From positions 2,242,001-2,306,000 of the forward strand of contig NZ_CP034015.1 of NCBI RefSeq assembly GCF_003855395.1: 64,000 bases of DNA, given 5' to 3'. Below are positions 24,455 to 38,802 of the stretch, in pieces (position 1 is the stretch's first letter; each line of letters opens with the position of its first letter). The notes beneath the pieces were generated by a model. It did not search any database and was not told the DNA's origin. It saw nothing but the letters and a program-made list of their open reading frames with translations. A program made the translations under genes and the position numbers. The stretch comes from Shewanella livingstonensis. GTDB lineage: Bacteria; Pseudomonadota; Gammaproteobacteria; Enterobacterales; Shewanellaceae.

Positions 24455-25597
24455 TTATTCGCAATCGTCTTCTGCTAAGTAGAATAACCCTTGATTGAGT
24501 AATGCCGTCATTACATCTAGCGCAGCCGTATTGTCAGTGAATAAATTTGCCTCTTCTGGCGTAATTCTCACTTGATTGGCCAACAGTTGTAACAGCTCAT
24601 TAGGCGCATCTGGGAGGGTATACACTTCACCATTGATAAACAAACGCGGTTGGTTATCATTTTCTAAGCGTAATACTTTTAGACCACCGATACGTTGAAT
24701 GATGGCACCTTGTTCAATCGCTTCGAGTAACTCATCAGCTGTTAAGGGTTCTTCGCCTTCACAAATATCCAGTTCAAAACGATTTTGACTGAGCAATTTA
24801 CCTAACATGGTTTGGTAGCTGGCCGGATCTTGTGCTAGTTGAGTCAGTAAATCCATAATACCTTGCTGATGGGTTTGGCTGATAAGACCCGGCTCTGCTG
24901 GCTCATCTGATGATGTGAAACGCTTCTGACCTTGGTTACTGTCGATTAAGGCATCGGCTAATTCGGTTAATAGCTCTTGCTGACTTGGCGCTCTAAAACC
25001 AATTGAATACGACAAGGCGAGCGATAACGTTTCGCCGCAGTGTGGGTATCCTGGTGGAATATAAAGCACATCGCCTTTTTGTAATACCACATCGATGATC
25101 GGTTCAAAGTCATCAACTAGCGGTGAGTTAGGGTTATCACCACGACGCTTATGTTGACCTTTGTCGCCCACTTTCCAACGACGTTCGCCATCACCTTGAA
25201 TGATAAACACATCGTAGTTATCAATATGTGGCCCAACACCACCACCTGGCGTGGCAAATGATGCCATTAAGTCATCAAAGCGCCAGTCTGGTAAAAATCG
25301 AAATGCTTCGACTAAAGCCTGTGAGTCAGGATACCAATGGTTGACGGCTTGAACTAACAACTGCCAGTTGTCTTCACCAAATTGGTCGTAGTCTTCAAAT
25401 GGACCTTGGACGACGTCCCAGTCATCACCTTTTGTGACCACGACGCGTGATGATATTTCTTCTTCACAGGCTAGGCCAGCAAGTTCATCTGCTGCGATAG
25501 GATCTTCAAAGTCGATAAAAGCCTGTTTGATAACAAGCGGTTTTTGCTGCCAATGTTGTTTAATAAAGGCTTGGGTATCAATATTTAATGTGTACAT
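24455..25597 (-). CDS. roxA: Ribosomal protein uL16 arginine 3-hydroxylase (cupin/JmjC)
   Basis: A 380-residue Fe(II)/2-oxoglutarate oxygenase of the YcfD/RoxA type, which hydroxylates an arginine of ribosomal protein uL16. The metal triad is visible as H-I-D (in G-P-H-I-D-N-Y-D, about 126-132) and the distal His in G-Y-P-H-C-G-E-T. The C-terminal part is the dimerisation and winged-helix region. I chose the second of two adjacent ATGs, because GAGG is 6 bases before it and a much longer frame upstream runs through the purB terminator. Confidence 0.9.
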   Translation of the reverse strand: MYTLNIDTQAFIKQHWQQKPLVIKQAFIDFEDPIAADELAGLACEEEISSRVVVTKGDDWDVVQGPFEDYDQFGEDNWQLLVQAVNHWYPDSQALVEAFRFLPDWRFDDLMASFATPGGGVGPHIDNYDVFIIQGDGERRWKVGDKGQHKRRGDNPNSPLVDDFEPIIDVVLQKGDVLYIPPGYPHCGETLSLALSYSIGFRAPSQQELLTELADALIDSNQGQKRFTSSDEPAEPGLISQTHQQGIMDLLTQLAQDPASYQTMLGKLLSQNRFELDICEGEEPLTADELLEAIEQGAIIQRIGGLKVLRLENDNQPRLFINGEVYTLPDAPNELLQLLANQVRITPEEANLFTDNTAALDVMTALLNQGLFYLAEDDCE

Positions 25598-25638
25598 CAT
25601 TGACCTCAGGTCGAGATAATTAACGAGTGGTAATACAA

Positions 25639-25668
25639 TAAAAAAGCGGCCACATATGCGACCGCTAA
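25639..25668 (-). terminator. Terminator downstream of purB
   Basis: On the minus strand AGCGGTCGCATATGTGGCCGCT is followed by TTTTTTATTG: an imperfect hairpin plus T-run, 23 bases after the purB stop and before the roxA start. Confidence 0.75.
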
Positions 25669-25690
25669 TGGTATGCATAAGCTTATAAGA

Positions 25691-27100
<1,410 letters not shown>

Positions 27101-27733
27101 TTAATTTTTATTTTGGCTTTGTTGTGCTGTATCAAATATTGCCTTGCGGGCAAACACTAAATGGCGACGTTTGCCACCTAATTGGCGCCATAATACCGCA
27201 CTGCGCATAGCCGCAAGCAATAACGCGCGAATTTTGTGTTGGACCTGAGGTTGCTTTAAGCAATCGGGATTGCCCGATATTTGTAATTTAGGCCCCAACT
27301 CACTGATAACATCACTGTAAATACTGGCAAAATTGGCCAGGACTTGTTCATCTGTAATGGCAAAGTGGGCTAATTGGCGATGCACTTGATTGATGCGCTC
27401 AGCGAGCATGCCTAAACCATTAGGCGAGCGGGCCAGCTTTCGTTCTAGGGTTAACACACCAACAAGATAACGAGTCGTTTCGACATCTTTATTGCTGCCA
27501 TCACCGAGCTGATTTTGGATCAGTTGGTAGCCGTTATCTAAAATGGCTTTATCTTGATACACATCTGTAGTCGATTCTGGTTCGGTAACCAAAATGGTAT
27601 TAAGTGTCGCCGCCAAAGCGTCTTTATCGCTTTCACCGTGGCGTGCTAAATACTGCACTTGACCGATAGCCTGTAAGATCCCGGCAAAGGCCATTGTGCG
27701 TTCAAACATTATGTTATCTGGAGTTTGGCTCAC
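27101..27733 (-). CDS. hflD: HflD, high-frequency-lysogenization protein homolog
   Basis: A 210-residue mostly helical protein of the HflD family, known in E. coli to interact with phage lambda CII at the inner membrane. The N-terminal [20 protein letters not shown] and the C-terminal [19 protein letters not shown] are family hallmarks. The start codon is GTG, with GAGGG about 8 bases upstream inside the end of mnmA. It is between mnmA and purB, the conserved context. Confidence 0.95.
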   Translation of the reverse strand: MSQTPDNIMFERTMAFAGILQAIGQVQYLARHGESDKDALAATLNTILVTEPESTTDVYQDKAILDNGYQLIQNQLGDGSNKDVETTRYLVGVLTLERKLARSPNGLGMLAERINQVHRQLAHFAITDEQVLANFASIYSDVISELGPKLQISGNPDCLKQPQVQHKIRALLLAAMRSAVLWRQLGGKRRHLVFARKAIFDTAQQSQNKN

Positions 27734-27736
27734 GGA

Positions 27737-28855
27737 TTACCCTCGAATTAAAGTATCGATTATGCCGCCACCTAAACAGATGTCACCATCATAAAACACC
27801 GCTGATTGCCCTGGCGTAACAGCAGCAACAGGTTCATCAAACATTACGGTAATATTGTCTGTGTCATCATAGGTGAGGGTACATCCAACATCACGTTGAC
27901 GATAACGAGTCTTTACAGTAATTGTGCTGTTATTGGCTGGACCTTTACGATCAACCCAATGGAGTTGATTGACCGTCATACCTGTTGACATTAAACGAGG
28001 GTGATTGCCGCCTTGCGCCACAATAAGTACGTTGCGGATTAAATCTTTTTCAACCACATACCATGGGTCTTCATTGCTGTTTTTCAGCCCACCAATGCCT
28101 AGGCCTTTACGTTGCCCAAGCGTGTGGTACATCAAGCCTTGATGTGTGCCAATCACTTCACCTTCTGATGTTTCAATATCACCTGGTTGTGCCGGTAAAT
28201 AGGTAGCTAAAAAGTCGGTAAATTTACGTTCACCGATAAAGCAAATACCTGTGCTGTCTTTTTTGTCGTGAGTAATTAATCCCAGTTTTTGGGCTATTTC
28301 ACGTACTTGATGTTTTTCAAGTTCACCGACAGGGAACAAGCTGCGGGCAACTTGTTCGTGGCTTAATGTGTATAAGAAGTAGCTCTGATCTTTATTACCA
28401 TCAACACCACGGAGCATTTCAACGCTGCCATCGCTATTGTCACGACGGCGGACATAATGGCCCATGGCAATATAATCGGCGTCTAAAATGTCGTCAGCAA
28501 ATTCAAGAAAGGCTTTAAATTTGATTTCTTTATTGCACATAATATCGGGATTTGGCGTGCGACCCGCTTTATATTCTGCTAAAAAGTACTCAAATACGTT
28601 ATCCCAGTATTCGGCAGCAAAATTAACGGTATGCATTTTTATACCTAGCTTGTCACATACCGACTGAGCATCTTTTAAGTCATCTGCTGCAGCGCAATAT
28701 TCATCGGTATCGTCTTCTTCCCAGTTTTTCATAAACAGACCTTCAACCTGATAGCCTTGCTGCATTAACAAGTAAGCTGATACTGAAGAGTCCACACCGC
28801 CGGACATACCGACAATGACTTTTTTACCGTTTGATGCTGGGTTGATTGATGTCAT
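27737..28855 (-). CDS. mnmA: tRNA 2-thiouridylase MnmA
   Basis: A 372-residue enzyme that thiolates uridine 34 of tRNAs for Lys, Glu and Gln. The ATP-binding PP-loop is [11 protein letters not shown] (about 16-26). The two catalytic cysteines lie in P-D-I-M-C-N-K-E (about 107) and T-G-I-C-F-I-G-E (about 204). The C-terminal domain is complete. It is first of mnmA-hflD-purB, and the hflD start follows 3 bases after its stop. Confidence 0.97.
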   Translation of the reverse strand: MTSINPASNGKKVIVGMSGGVDSSVSAYLLMQQGYQVEGLFMKNWEEDDTDEYCAAADDLKDAQSVCDKLGIKMHTVNFAAEYWDNVFEYFLAEYKAGRTPNPDIMCNKEIKFKAFLEFADDILDADYIAMGHYVRRRDNSDGSVEMLRGVDGNKDQSYFLYTLSHEQVARSLFPVGELEKHQVREIAQKLGLITHDKKDSTGICFIGERKFTDFLATYLPAQPGDIETSEGEVIGTHQGLMYHTLGQRKGLGIGGLKNSNEDPWYVVEKDLIRNVLIVAQGGNHPRLMSTGMTVNQLHWVDRKGPANNSTITVKTRYRQRDVGCTLTYDDTDNITVMFDEPVAAVTPGQSAVFYDGDICLGGGIIDTLIRG

Positions 28856-29089
28856 AAATCCTAAAAACCTTGAAGATAGATAGTGTGTATATTGTGCCGC
28901 AATGCCAATGTTTCAAGGCAATTGTGCTAGTTTTTTGCTAGTAGTGAATCTGAATACTATTAGTTACGAATATCGAAGAGATTAATTGGTAAACGGCCAA
29001 TAAATACGACATTTGTGCGGCGCATATTCTATCACGCATTCACTTAATGGGCTATCTTGAGGCGCATACTAATAGCCTAAGACAAGCCA

Positions 29090-29563
29090 TTAAAAATAAT
29101 CGACATTGAGTAACGATAACGGTGTGTGCTGTGCGGGATGGTTTTTATCTGATTGTTGTAAAAAGTCTTCAATACTTTTTAGCACTAACGGGCTACGGAG
29201 CTGGCTACCAAGGGCAATAATGTCAGCAAGATTAAGCCAATGGGTAGCGGTAATGGCGCTGTCTCGAGGTGTGGCGTGTTGTTGCTTGGCCAGCTCAATA
29301 CAAAATGTATAACGCACAAACGCTAACTCGCCAGAGGCGCTAAATTGGTAGATCCCGACAATAGCCTCGGGTATTAACTCAAGCCCCGTCTCTTCAACAA
29401 TTTCTCGTGCACACGCAGAGACAATCGATTCATTGGCCTCTAAATGCCCCGCTGGTTGGTTAAATTTAACTGTGCCATCGATTAACTCTTCTACTAATAA
29501 AAACTTACCTTGGCTATAAATAACGCAGGCGACAGTGGTATTAGGTTTGTAACGTTCGGTCAT
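29090..29563 (-). CDS. nudJ: NUDIX phosphatase NudJ
   Basis: A 157-residue NUDIX hydrolase. The box reads G-H-L-E-A-N-E-S, then R-E-I-V-E-E-T-G-L-E-L (about residues 39-61), all key positions present. NudJ dephosphorylates nucleotide and thiamine-type pyrophosphates in E. coli. The gene order rluE-nudJ-mnmA supports the assignment. GAGGG lies about 4 bases before the ATG, and rluE ends 32 bases upstream. Confidence 0.9.
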   Translation of the reverse strand: MTERYKPNTTVACVIYSQGKFLLVEELIDGTVKFNQPAGHLEANESIVSACAREIVEETGLELIPEAIVGIYQFSASGELAFVRYTFCIELAKQQHATPRDSAITATHWLNLADIIALGSQLRSPLVLKSIEDFLQQSDKNHPAQHTPLSLLNVDYF

Positions 29564-29595
29564 ATTTCCCTCTTGTATAAAGCGTCTGCCAGCGA

Positions 29596-30303
29596 TTACT
29601 TTGCCGTGCTGATCACTTTGTATTCACCATTAGGTAAATCATCTAGACACCATTGACCTATTTTATAACGGATTAATCTTAAGGTTGGATGACCTACATG
29701 TGCGGTCATCCTTCTGACTTGGCGATTTCGACCTTCACAAATTTGCACTTCAAGCCAGGTCGTTGGAATGGCTTTACGTTCTCGTACTGGCGGGGTTCTT
29801 GGCCAAATATCAGGAGATGTCATTACGCAAACTTTAGCCGGTAATGTCATACCATCTTTTAATTCAACCCCATTACATAAGGCATTGATTGCATCATCCG
29901 ACGGCTCTCCTTCAACTTGAACCCAATAGGTTTTAAAGGTTTTTTGCGCCGGCTGAGTTAACTTTGCTTGTAGCTGTCCGTCATTGGTTAGTAACAATAA
30001 TCCTTCACTGTCACGGTCTAGGCGCCCTGCAGCATAGACATCAGGTATTGGAATAAAATCTTTTAATGTTTGGCGACCTGCTTCATCGGTAAATTGGCAT
30101 AACACATCAAAAGGTTTGTTGAATAACACAATGACGGGATTTTCAGGTCGTGGTTTTTGTGGGGGACGCGATTTTGCCCTGCCACGAATAGCAGCACTGC
30201 TTATTGGCGTTCGTGTTGCTTCAGAATTGACTGATGTTGTTGACGCGCCAGTTCTGTGAGTCGATGTTTTTTTAAAGGAACTGAATTTACCTATTTTTGA
30301 CAT
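29596..30303 (-). CDS. rluE: 23S rRNA pseudouridine synthase RluE
   Basis: A 235-residue pseudouridine synthase of the RsuA group, converting U2457 of 23S rRNA in E. coli. The catalytic motif is [17 protein letters not shown] (about 111-127), with the catalytic Asp. The N-terminal 50 residues are basic and low-complexity (S/T/R-rich), without the S4 domain seen in other RsuA proteins, as in RluE. It is divergent from icd. Confidence 0.9.
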   Translation of the reverse strand: MSKIGKFSSFKKTSTHRTGASTTSVNSEATRTPISSAAIRGRAKSRPPQKPRPENPVIVLFNKPFDVLCQFTDEAGRQTLKDFIPIPDVYAAGRLDRDSEGLLLLTNDGQLQAKLTQPAQKTFKTYWVQVEGEPSDDAINALCNGVELKDGMTLPAKVCVMTSPDIWPRTPPVRERKAIPTTWLEVQICEGRNRQVRRMTAHVGHPTLRLIRYKIGQWCLDDLPNGEYKVISTAK

Positions 30304-32908
<2,605 letters not shown>

Positions 32909-33012
32909 CTCTGCGAGGGGGATATTTCCCCCTAATTGATGTGGCTGGCGAAGTTAATCAATAGACCTTTTTATGATGGGATATAATTAATTTTTTAGCC
33001 TATGTTAGGCAA

Positions 33013-33047
33013 TAAAAAAGACAGGGATTAAAATCCCTGTCTTTTTG
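33013..33047. terminator. Bidirectional terminator between icd and cspD
   Basis: AAAAAAGACAGGGAT, a 4-base loop, then ATCCCTGTCTTTTTG: a perfect stem with A- and T-runs on both sides, serving convergent icd (+) and cspD (-). Confidence 0.93.
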
Positions 33048-33064
33048 TTTTATAGTCTCACCAA

Positions 33065-33271
33065 TTAAATTGTTGGCGAGATGGCTGAAGCATGCATTCC
33101 TTTAGGGCCTTCCTCAATTTCGAAGCACACAGGTTGACCTGCTTTTAAGGTACGATAACCTTCCATTTCGATAGTTGAATAGTGCGCAAATACATCTTCG
33201 CCACCCTGATCAGGGCAAATAAACCCGAATCCTTTGGCGTTGTTGAACCATTTAACAGTTCCGTTTGCCAT
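33065..33271 (-). CDS. cspD: Cold-shock-like protein CspD
   Basis: A 68-residue single-domain cold-shock protein. RNP1 is K-G-F-G-F-I-C and RNP2 is D-V-F-A-H-Y, with start M-A-N-G-T-V-K-W-F-N-N. CspD binds single-stranded DNA/RNA and slows replication in stationary phase in E. coli. Divergence from clpS-clpA is the conserved context that separates it from other Csp paralogs. GAAGG lies 9 bases before the ATG. Confidence 0.92.
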   Translation of the reverse strand: MANGTVKWFNNAKGFGFICPDQGGEDVFAHYSTIEMEGYRTLKAGQPVCFEIEEGPKGMHASAISPTI

Positions 33272-33467
33272 ACTTCCACTTCCTTCTGTTGTCTACTTAC
33301 CAGTAAGATAGTAAAACTTATTATCCAGCGGTCTAGTATTCGCCGCCTAGCAAACAGAATGAAATTAGTACGAAAAGAAGTCAAGCGGTAATTAACAAAA
33401 GAGCAACATTTAATTAATTTAATGATATCAAGTGGTCGGGAACCAAACGAGAGGCTAGTATTAAACG

Positions 33468-33776
33468 ATGGCTAAATTAGGCAGTGTAGAACATATTGCG
33501 GAAAAGGTTGAATCTGAACTACAACCGCCCAATATGTATAAAGTGGTGCTAAACAATGATGATTACACCCCAATGGATTTTGTGGTAGAAGTATTACAAC
33601 GATTCTTTGAGAAAAATGAACAGCAAGCTGTTGATATAATGTTAGCTATCCATAATCAAGGTAAAGGATTGTGTGGTGTATTTCCATTTGGGATAGCAGA
33701 AACAAAAGTTTTTCAAGTAAATCAGTTTGCAAGAGAAAACCAACATCCGTTACTGTGTACGTTAGAGAAAGCATAA
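33468..33776 (+). CDS. clpS: ClpAP adaptor protein ClpS
   Basis: A 102-residue adaptor that delivers N-degron substrates to ClpAP. The core [16 protein letters not shown] (about 24-39) forms the N-end-residue pocket with the Asn-Asp pair and Met. The N-terminal tail of about 20 residues is present. It lies 42 bases before clpA in a single unit. Aat and Bpt, which generate its substrates, are encoded 3-4 kb away in this window. Confidence 0.96.
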   Translation: MAKLGSVEHIAEKVESELQPPNMYKVVLNNDDYTPMDFVVEVLQRFFEKNEQQAVDIMLAIHNQGKGLCGVFPFGIAETKVFQVNQFARENQHPLLCTLEKA

Positions 33777-33818
33777 TATCGAATTCTCACAGTCTGTGGT
33801 TAAAATTAAGGGGTGCTT

Positions 33819-36077
33819 ATGCTGAACAAAGACCTGGAAGTCACCTTGAACCTAGCGTTTCAGCAAGCTAGAGATTCACGTCATGAATACATGACGGTAG
33901 AACATTTATTATTAGCGCTGATCGACAATCCCTCTGCCTATGAAGCATTAGTTGCTTGTGGGGCGGATGTGAATCGTTTACGAGAAGAAGTGGCTAATTT
34001 CATTCAACAAACTACGCCGATTATTGCAGAGTCAACAGAAGAACGTGAAACCCAGCCTACTTTGGGATTTCAACGTGTTCTGCAACGTGCGGTATTCCAT
34101 GTGCAATCATCTGGTCGCAACGAAGTGACGGGTGCCAATGTGCTGGTGGCTATTTTTAGTGAGCAAGAATCACAAGCAGTTTATTTACTGCGTCGTTGTG
34201 ATATTACTCGTCTAGATGTGGTTAATTTTATTTCTCATGGTATGGCTAAAGAGGATGATTCTGGTGAGCAACAAGATCAGGAACATGCTGAAGACCCATC
34301 TGACAATGCCGAAGATCGCAGTATGTTGGCGCAATTTGCGGCCAATTTAAACCAATTAGCTCAAGACGGTACCATTGACCCATTAATTGGCCGTGATGCT
34401 GAAATTGAGCGGGCTATTCAAACCCTTTGTCGTCGCCGCAAGAATAATCCTTTGCTCGTGGGTGAAGCTGGCGTCGGTAAAACGGCTATTGCAGAAGGAT
34501 TGGCTTATCGAATAGTCAACAAGCAAGTGCCTGATGTTATGGCGAATGCGACCGTGTATTCGTTAGATTTAGGCTCATTATTAGCCGGCACCAAATACCG
34601 TGGTGACTTTGAAAAGCGCTTTAAAAGCTTATTGAAAGAATTGGCTGCTGATGAGCATGCTATTTTGTTTATTGATGAAATCCACACCATTATTGGTGCT
34701 GGTGCGGCATCTGGTGGTGTGATGGATGCATCGAATTTACTCAAGCCATTATTATCAAGCGGTAAGTTACGCTGCATGGGCTCAACCACGTTCCAAGAAT
34801 ATCAAAGTATTTTTGAGAAAGATCGTGCTTTAGCGCGTCGTTTCCAAAAAATTGATATTAACGAGCCTTCGGTTGCCGAAACCACCAAAATTTTGATGGG
34901 GCTTAAATCTAAGTACGAAGAATACCATGGTGTGCGTTATACCCAGGCTGCCATCAGCAGTGCGGCTATTTTATCTGCCAAACACATTAATGACCGTCAT
35001 TTGCCTGACAAGGCTATTGACGTGATTGATGAAGCCGGTGCTCGGATGGTGATGATGCCGCAAAGCAAACGCAAAAAAACCATTGGCCAAGCCGAAATTG
35101 AAGCTATCATCGCTAAGTTAGCGCGTATCCCTGAGAAGTCGGTATCGTCCACTGACAAGGATATGTTACGTAACCTTGAACGTAACCTTAAGATGGTGGT
35201 ATTTGGTCAAGACAAAGCGATAGAGAGCCTTAGCGCTGCGATACGCTTATCGCGCAGCGGTTTAGGTTCTGAGAAAAAACCGGTAGGTAGCTTTATGTTT
35301 GCTGGCCCAACTGGGGTAGGTAAAACAGAAGTTACTAATCAGTTAGCTAATTGTCTTAACCTTAAACTGATTCGCTTTGATATGTCCGAGTATATGGAGC
35401 GCCATACGGTGTCACGTTTAATCGGGGCGCCTCCAGGTTATGTTGGTTATGACCAAGGTGGTATGTTAACCGATGCTGTGATTAAAAATCCGCATTGTGT
35501 GGTATTACTTGATGAAATTGAAAAGGCGCACCCTGATGTATTTAACTTGCTACTGCAAGTGATGGATCACGGTACTTTGACTGACAATAATGGTCGCAAA
35601 GCCGATTTCAGAAATGTCACCTTAGTGATGACTACCAACGCTGGTGTACAAGAAACTATTCGTAAATCGATTGGTTTTAGACAGCAAGATCATACTCAAG
35701 ATGCCTTAGCTGAAATCAATAAAGTCTTTTCACCTGAGTTCCGTAATCGCTTAGATTCAATTGTATGGTTTAATCATTTGGACATGACGGTGATCGCCAA
35801 AGTGGTTGATAAGTTCTTAGTTGAGCTTCAGGCACAGCTTGATGATAAGCGTGTCACCTTGGATGTTAGTGATGAAGCACGAACCTTGCTTGCAGAGAAA
35901 GGTTATGACAAGTCGATGGGCGCACGCCCAATGTCACGTGTTGTCACGGAGTTGATTAAACGTCCGTTAGCGGATGAGATTCTGTTTGGCGTGCTTGAAC
36001 GAGGTGGTATTGCGCATATTGACGTTAAAGATGGTGAGATTAATATCGATTGCGAGTCGTTAGAAAAAGTCTCGTAA
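33819..36077 (+). CDS. clpA: ATP-dependent Clp protease ATP-binding subunit ClpA
   Basis: A 752-residue AAA+ unfoldase working with ClpP (E. coli ClpA is 758). The N-domain (1-140) binds ClpS. The first AAA module has Walker A G-E-A-G-V-G-K-T and Walker B F-I-D-E-I-H. The second has G-P-T-G-V-G-K-T-E and L-L-D-E-I-E-K-A-H. The E-x-K/D sensor and ClpP-docking I-G-F-R loop follow. I chose ATG 33819 over the GTG two codons earlier, because AAGGGG is then 5 bases away and does not overlap the start. Confidence 0.97.
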   Translation: MLNKDLEVTLNLAFQQARDSRHEYMTVEHLLLALIDNPSAYEALVACGADVNRLREEVANFIQQTTPIIAESTEERETQPTLGFQRVLQRAVFHVQSSGRNEVTGANVLVAIFSEQESQAVYLLRRCDITRLDVVNFISHGMAKEDDSGEQQDQEHAEDPSDNAEDRSMLAQFAANLNQLAQDGTIDPLIGRDAEIERAIQTLCRRRKNNPLLVGEAGVGKTAIAEGLAYRIVNKQVPDVMANATVYSLDLGSLLAGTKYRGDFEKRFKSLLKELAADEHAILFIDEIHTIIGAGAASGGVMDASNLLKPLLSSGKLRCMGSTTFQEYQSIFEKDRALARRFQKIDINEPSVAETTKILMGLKSKYEEYHGVRYTQAAISSAAILSAKHINDRHLPDKAIDVIDEAGARMVMMPQSKRKKTIGQAEIEAIIAKLARIPEKSVSSTDKDMLRNLERNLKMVVFGQDKAIESLSAAIRLSRSGLGSEKKPVGSFMFAGPTGVGKTEVTNQLANCLNLKLIRFDMSEYMERHTVSRLIGAPPGYVGYDQGGMLTDAVIKNPHCVVLLDEIEKAHPDVFNLLLQVMDHGTLTDNNGRKADFRNVTLVMTTNAGVQETIRKSIGFRQQDHTQDALAEINKVFSPEFRNRLDSIVWFNHLDMTVIAKVVDKFLVELQAQLDDKRVTLDVSDEARTLLAEKGYDKSMGARPMSRVVTELIKRPLADEILFGVLERGGIAHIDVKDGEINIDCESLEKVS

Positions 36078-36106
36078 CGATTCATACCTATTAAAAATAG
36101 GCTATT

Positions 36107-36139
36107 AAAAAAGATGACCCATGGGTCATCTTTTTTTAT
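36107..36139 (+). terminator. Terminator of clpS-clpA
   Basis: AAAAAAGATGACCC, then ATGGGTCATCTTTTTTT: stem GATGACCC/GGGTCATC with a 2-base loop and a long T-run, about 30 bases after the clpA stop. Confidence 0.92.
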
Positions 36140-36202
36140 GTTTGTTAATTGCGCCCAATACCATTACTTATAAATAAACCTTCAACTCAAAGCATTTCTT
36201 AC

Positions 36203-36359
36203 TGTTCAATTCAATGGGTATTGATAGCAAAATGGGTATTCCCTTTTTAAATCAATAAACATAGTAGTGGATCGTATGAGGTGCTTCTGCAAAACGGATT
36301 ACAACCATCGCGATGCTTGGTTGAATGCTCTGATAAAGGGATACCCATTACGTTGAACA
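36203..36359. repeat. Imperfect inverted-repeat element between clpA and infA
   Basis: TGTTCAA and AATGGGTATTCCCTTT on the left are mirrored on the right by AAAGGGATACCCATT (36335-36349) and TTGAACA (36353-36359). AATGGGTATT occurs twice on the left arm. No coding frame lies inside. Length about 157 bases. It resembles a small non-autonomous inverted-repeat element, but I cannot name a family. It occupies most of the 36078-36472 gap together with two terminators. Confidence 0.55.
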
Positions 36360-36426
36360 TTCGTCTTGTTTGATGCGTGTTGCTTTACGTTGAATACACT
36401 TTATTTATGCAGTTTGGTATAACAAC

Positions 36427-36455
36427 AAAAAAACCGACAGACAGTCGGTTTTTAC
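36427..36455 (-). terminator. Terminator of infA
   Basis: On the minus strand, AAAAACCGACTGTCTGTCGG is followed by TTTTTTTGTTG: stem ACCGAC/GTCGGT and a T-run, about 20 bases after the infA stop. Confidence 0.9.
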
Positions 36456-36472
36456 ATTGTTGAGGCTAGCGA

Positions 36473-36706
<234 letters not shown>

Positions 36707-36769
36707 TTAGCCTTCAAATTTGAAAAATCGGGCGTATCATGCCCCAAAAACACTGAACTGTAAAGGGCG

Positions 36770-37489
36770 TTAACAAGAAAGAGCGGTAAGATTTTCACCA
36801 ACTTGCCAACCGAGAGCTGTTAAAATTTGATATGGACGATATTGGCGTTTGTAACTCATTTTTCTATTTTGATCAATTTGATAGCCCAAATACAAAAATC
36901 GCTTACCCAATGATTTTGCTAATTGGCACTGAATTAAAATCATCAGTGAGCCCAGCGAACGTTCGCCATAATCAGGGTCAAAGTAGCTGTAAATTGCTGA
37001 GAAACTCTGTGCCATTTCATCGGTTACAGCTACCCCAATTAATCGGTCTTGATCAAACACTTCAATAAACATCGGCGGTAACCAATCTGATAATAAAAAA
37101 TCATCATATTGGGTTGGCGATGCAGGAAACATAGGTCCATCGTTGTGACGTTCATTAATGTAGCGTTGATATAAATCATAGTGCTCTGGTCGTGATGTAT
37201 GAGAGACTTTCCAATGTAAATCTTGGTTGTTTTTCAAGGTTCTTTTTTGACGTTTTGATAACGCAAAATCATTCACATTCAAGCGAATAGACTGACAAGA
37301 TTGGCAACTTGGACAACGGGGTTTATAAACAGCATTGCCGTTACGACGAAATCCCATCGCCAGAAGTTGTTCAAACAGCGCAGGGTCTATTTGTGGCTCT
37401 TGAATCACCAACAATTGCTCTTTATTACCTTCAATATAGTTGCAATCAAAAGGTTGGCTTATACCGACGCTGACCGATTTAGAATTCAA
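36770..37489 (-). CDS. bpt: Aspartate/glutamate leucyl- (or arginyl-) tRNA-protein transferase
   Basis: A 239-residue transferase adding a destabilising residue to the N-terminus of proteins that begin with Asp or Glu, marking them for ClpS. Cysteines in C-P-S-C-Q-S-C-Q-S and the C-terminal [15 protein letters not shown] fit the Ate/Bpt fold. Bacterial members usually transfer leucine, hence bpt, but the specificity is not proven by sequence. Its start overlaps the end of aat by 11 bases. Confidence 0.92.
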   Translation of the reverse strand: MNSKSVSVGISQPFDCNYIEGNKEQLLVIQEPQIDPALFEQLLAMGFRRNGNAVYKPRCPSCQSCQSIRLNVNDFALSKRQKRTLKNNQDLHWKVSHTSRPEHYDLYQRYINERHNDGPMFPASPTQYDDFLLSDWLPPMFIEVFDQDRLIGVAVTDEMAQSFSAIYSYFDPDYGERSLGSLMILIQCQLAKSLGKRFLYLGYQIDQNRKMSYKRQYRPYQILTALGWQVGENLTALSC

Positions 37490-38186
37490 TAAATACCTCT
37501 TGTTTGTTCCATATTGACGCTGAAGTTGTACGATCTCTGTACTGATGAAGCAGCGTTAAAAATTCGCTTCTTGGTAACGCTTTAGCCCCAAGGCTCACTA
37601 AATGAGGGTTCATCACTTGAGCATCAATTAACTGAAAATTGTGTTTCACCAAGTGCTGATTCAGTATAGCAAATGCAGCTTTTGATGCGTTGGTTTGGCG
37701 ATGAAACATCGATTCACCACAAAAAACGCCTCCCACAGGAATACCATACAGTCCGCCCACTAATTGTTCACCATCCCACACTTCAATAGAATGAGCTTTA
37801 CCTTGTAAATGCAGTTCGTAATAAGCCATTTGGATTTCGGCTGAAATCCATGTGCCATCTTGAGTGTTACGGGGCCCAGCACAACCGGCAACAACATCTA
37901 AAAATGCCTGATTAATGGTAAAGCGCCATGCAGACTTCTTAAGACATTTAATTAAGCTTTTACTGCCAAAAGGATGACTCGGCGTGAACACCGCTCGAGG
38001 ATCCGGTGACCACCATAAAATGGGGTCTTTAGCGTTAAACCAAGGGAATATACCTTGGTAATAGGCTTGTGCTAGGCGATCTGGCCGTAAGTCTCCTCCG
38101 ATGGCTAATAAACCATTTGGATCGGTAAGAGCTTGCTCTGGCGGCGGAAAGCCGATGGATTGATTTAAATAAGACAGTGAGTTCAC
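37479..38186 (-). CDS. aat: Leucyl/phenylalanyl-tRNA-protein transferase
   Basis: A 235-residue enzyme that adds Leu or Phe to N-terminal Lys/Arg of proteins, creating ClpS N-degrons. Family motifs are [25 protein letters not shown] and G-E-S-M-F-H-R. It is first of the aat-bpt pair and overlaps bpt. Only about 45 bases separate it from the divergent glycine-zipper gene, so promoters are back to back. Confidence 0.96.
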   Translation of the reverse strand: MNSLSYLNQSIGFPPPEQALTDPNGLLAIGGDLRPDRLAQAYYQGIFPWFNAKDPILWWSPDPRAVFTPSHPFGSKSLIKCLKKSAWRFTINQAFLDVVAGCAGPRNTQDGTWISAEIQMAYYELHLQGKAHSIEVWDGEQLVGGLYGIPVGGVFCGESMFHRQTNASKAAFAILNQHLVKHNFQLIDAQVMNPHLVSLGAKALPRSEFLTLLHQYRDRTTSASIWNKQEVFIEF

Positions 38187-38232
38187 AATTGAGTATATTA
38201 TTTGTAATACCTTATCGTTAACTTAGCGGAAA

Positions 38233-38727
38233 ATGGCCATGTTTAAAATCATAACTGTAAGTGTGAAGAGTATTTTTGCAGTATTACTGACTATTTGTTT
38301 GTTTTGTGGTCAAAGTCAAGCTGCTTACGAGCGAAATCAAGCTGTCCCTGTAGAGAAAGTTATCTACGGTCACATCGAATCCATTAAGCACGTGAGCGAA
38401 AAACAGTTGGTTGAAGACAGCCATAGCGGCTGGAAAACCTTTGGCGGTGCCTTGGTGGGTGGTGTGATAGGGCATCAGTTTGGTGGTGGCTCGGGTCAGG
38501 ATGTTGCTACTGTTTTAGGCGCTCTCATCGGTGGTGGCATGGGCAGCCAACAGGGTCGTTCAGAATACTATCTTGAAAATAAGCTCGTTGAGCTAATGAT
38601 TACATTAGACGATGGTTCTCAAGTGATGGTGATTCAGGATGTGGATCCCGGGATGAGTTTTAATGCAGGTGATGAGGTTAGGTTAGTGTACTTAACAGGT
38701 TATGTTAGGGTCGACCTTGCCATGTAA
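38233..38727 (+). CDS. Glycine-zipper (SlyB-like) envelope protein
   Basis: A 164-residue exported protein. The signal peptide ends around C-G-Q-S-Q-A (residue about 33). The Cys is not in a clear lipobox, so a lipoprotein is possible but not shown. A glycine zipper G-G-A-L-V-G-G-V-I-G then G-A-L-I-G-G-G-M-G (about 75-115) forms a membrane-inserting hairpin like SlyB/RickA_17kDa proteins. A small beta domain follows. A second ATG two codons in is an equal start. It ends at a perfect 44-base palindrome. Confidence 0.82.
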   Translation: MAMFKIITVSVKSIFAVLLTICLFCGQSQAAYERNQAVPVEKVIYGHIESIKHVSEKQLVEDSHSGWKTFGGALVGGVIGHQFGGGSGQDVATVLGALIGGGMGSQQGRSEYYLENKLVELMITLDDGSQVMVIQDVDPGMSFNAGDEVRLVYLTGYVRVDLAM

Positions 38728-38731
38728 TCAT

Positions 38732-38775
38732 GCACATAACACAAAAGGAGCCTAGGCTCCTTTTGTGTTATGTGC
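38732..38775. terminator. Perfect 22+22 palindrome, bidirectional terminator
   Basis: GCACATAACACAAAAGGAG followed by CCT, and its exact reverse complement, meet without a loop. The inner AAAAGGAGCC/GGCTCCTTTT makes a terminator in both directions for the convergent slyB-like gene and the hypothetical gene at 38803. Confidence 0.88.
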
Positions 38776-38802
38776 AGTGGGAAATGTCATTATTTAAAAT
38801 GA

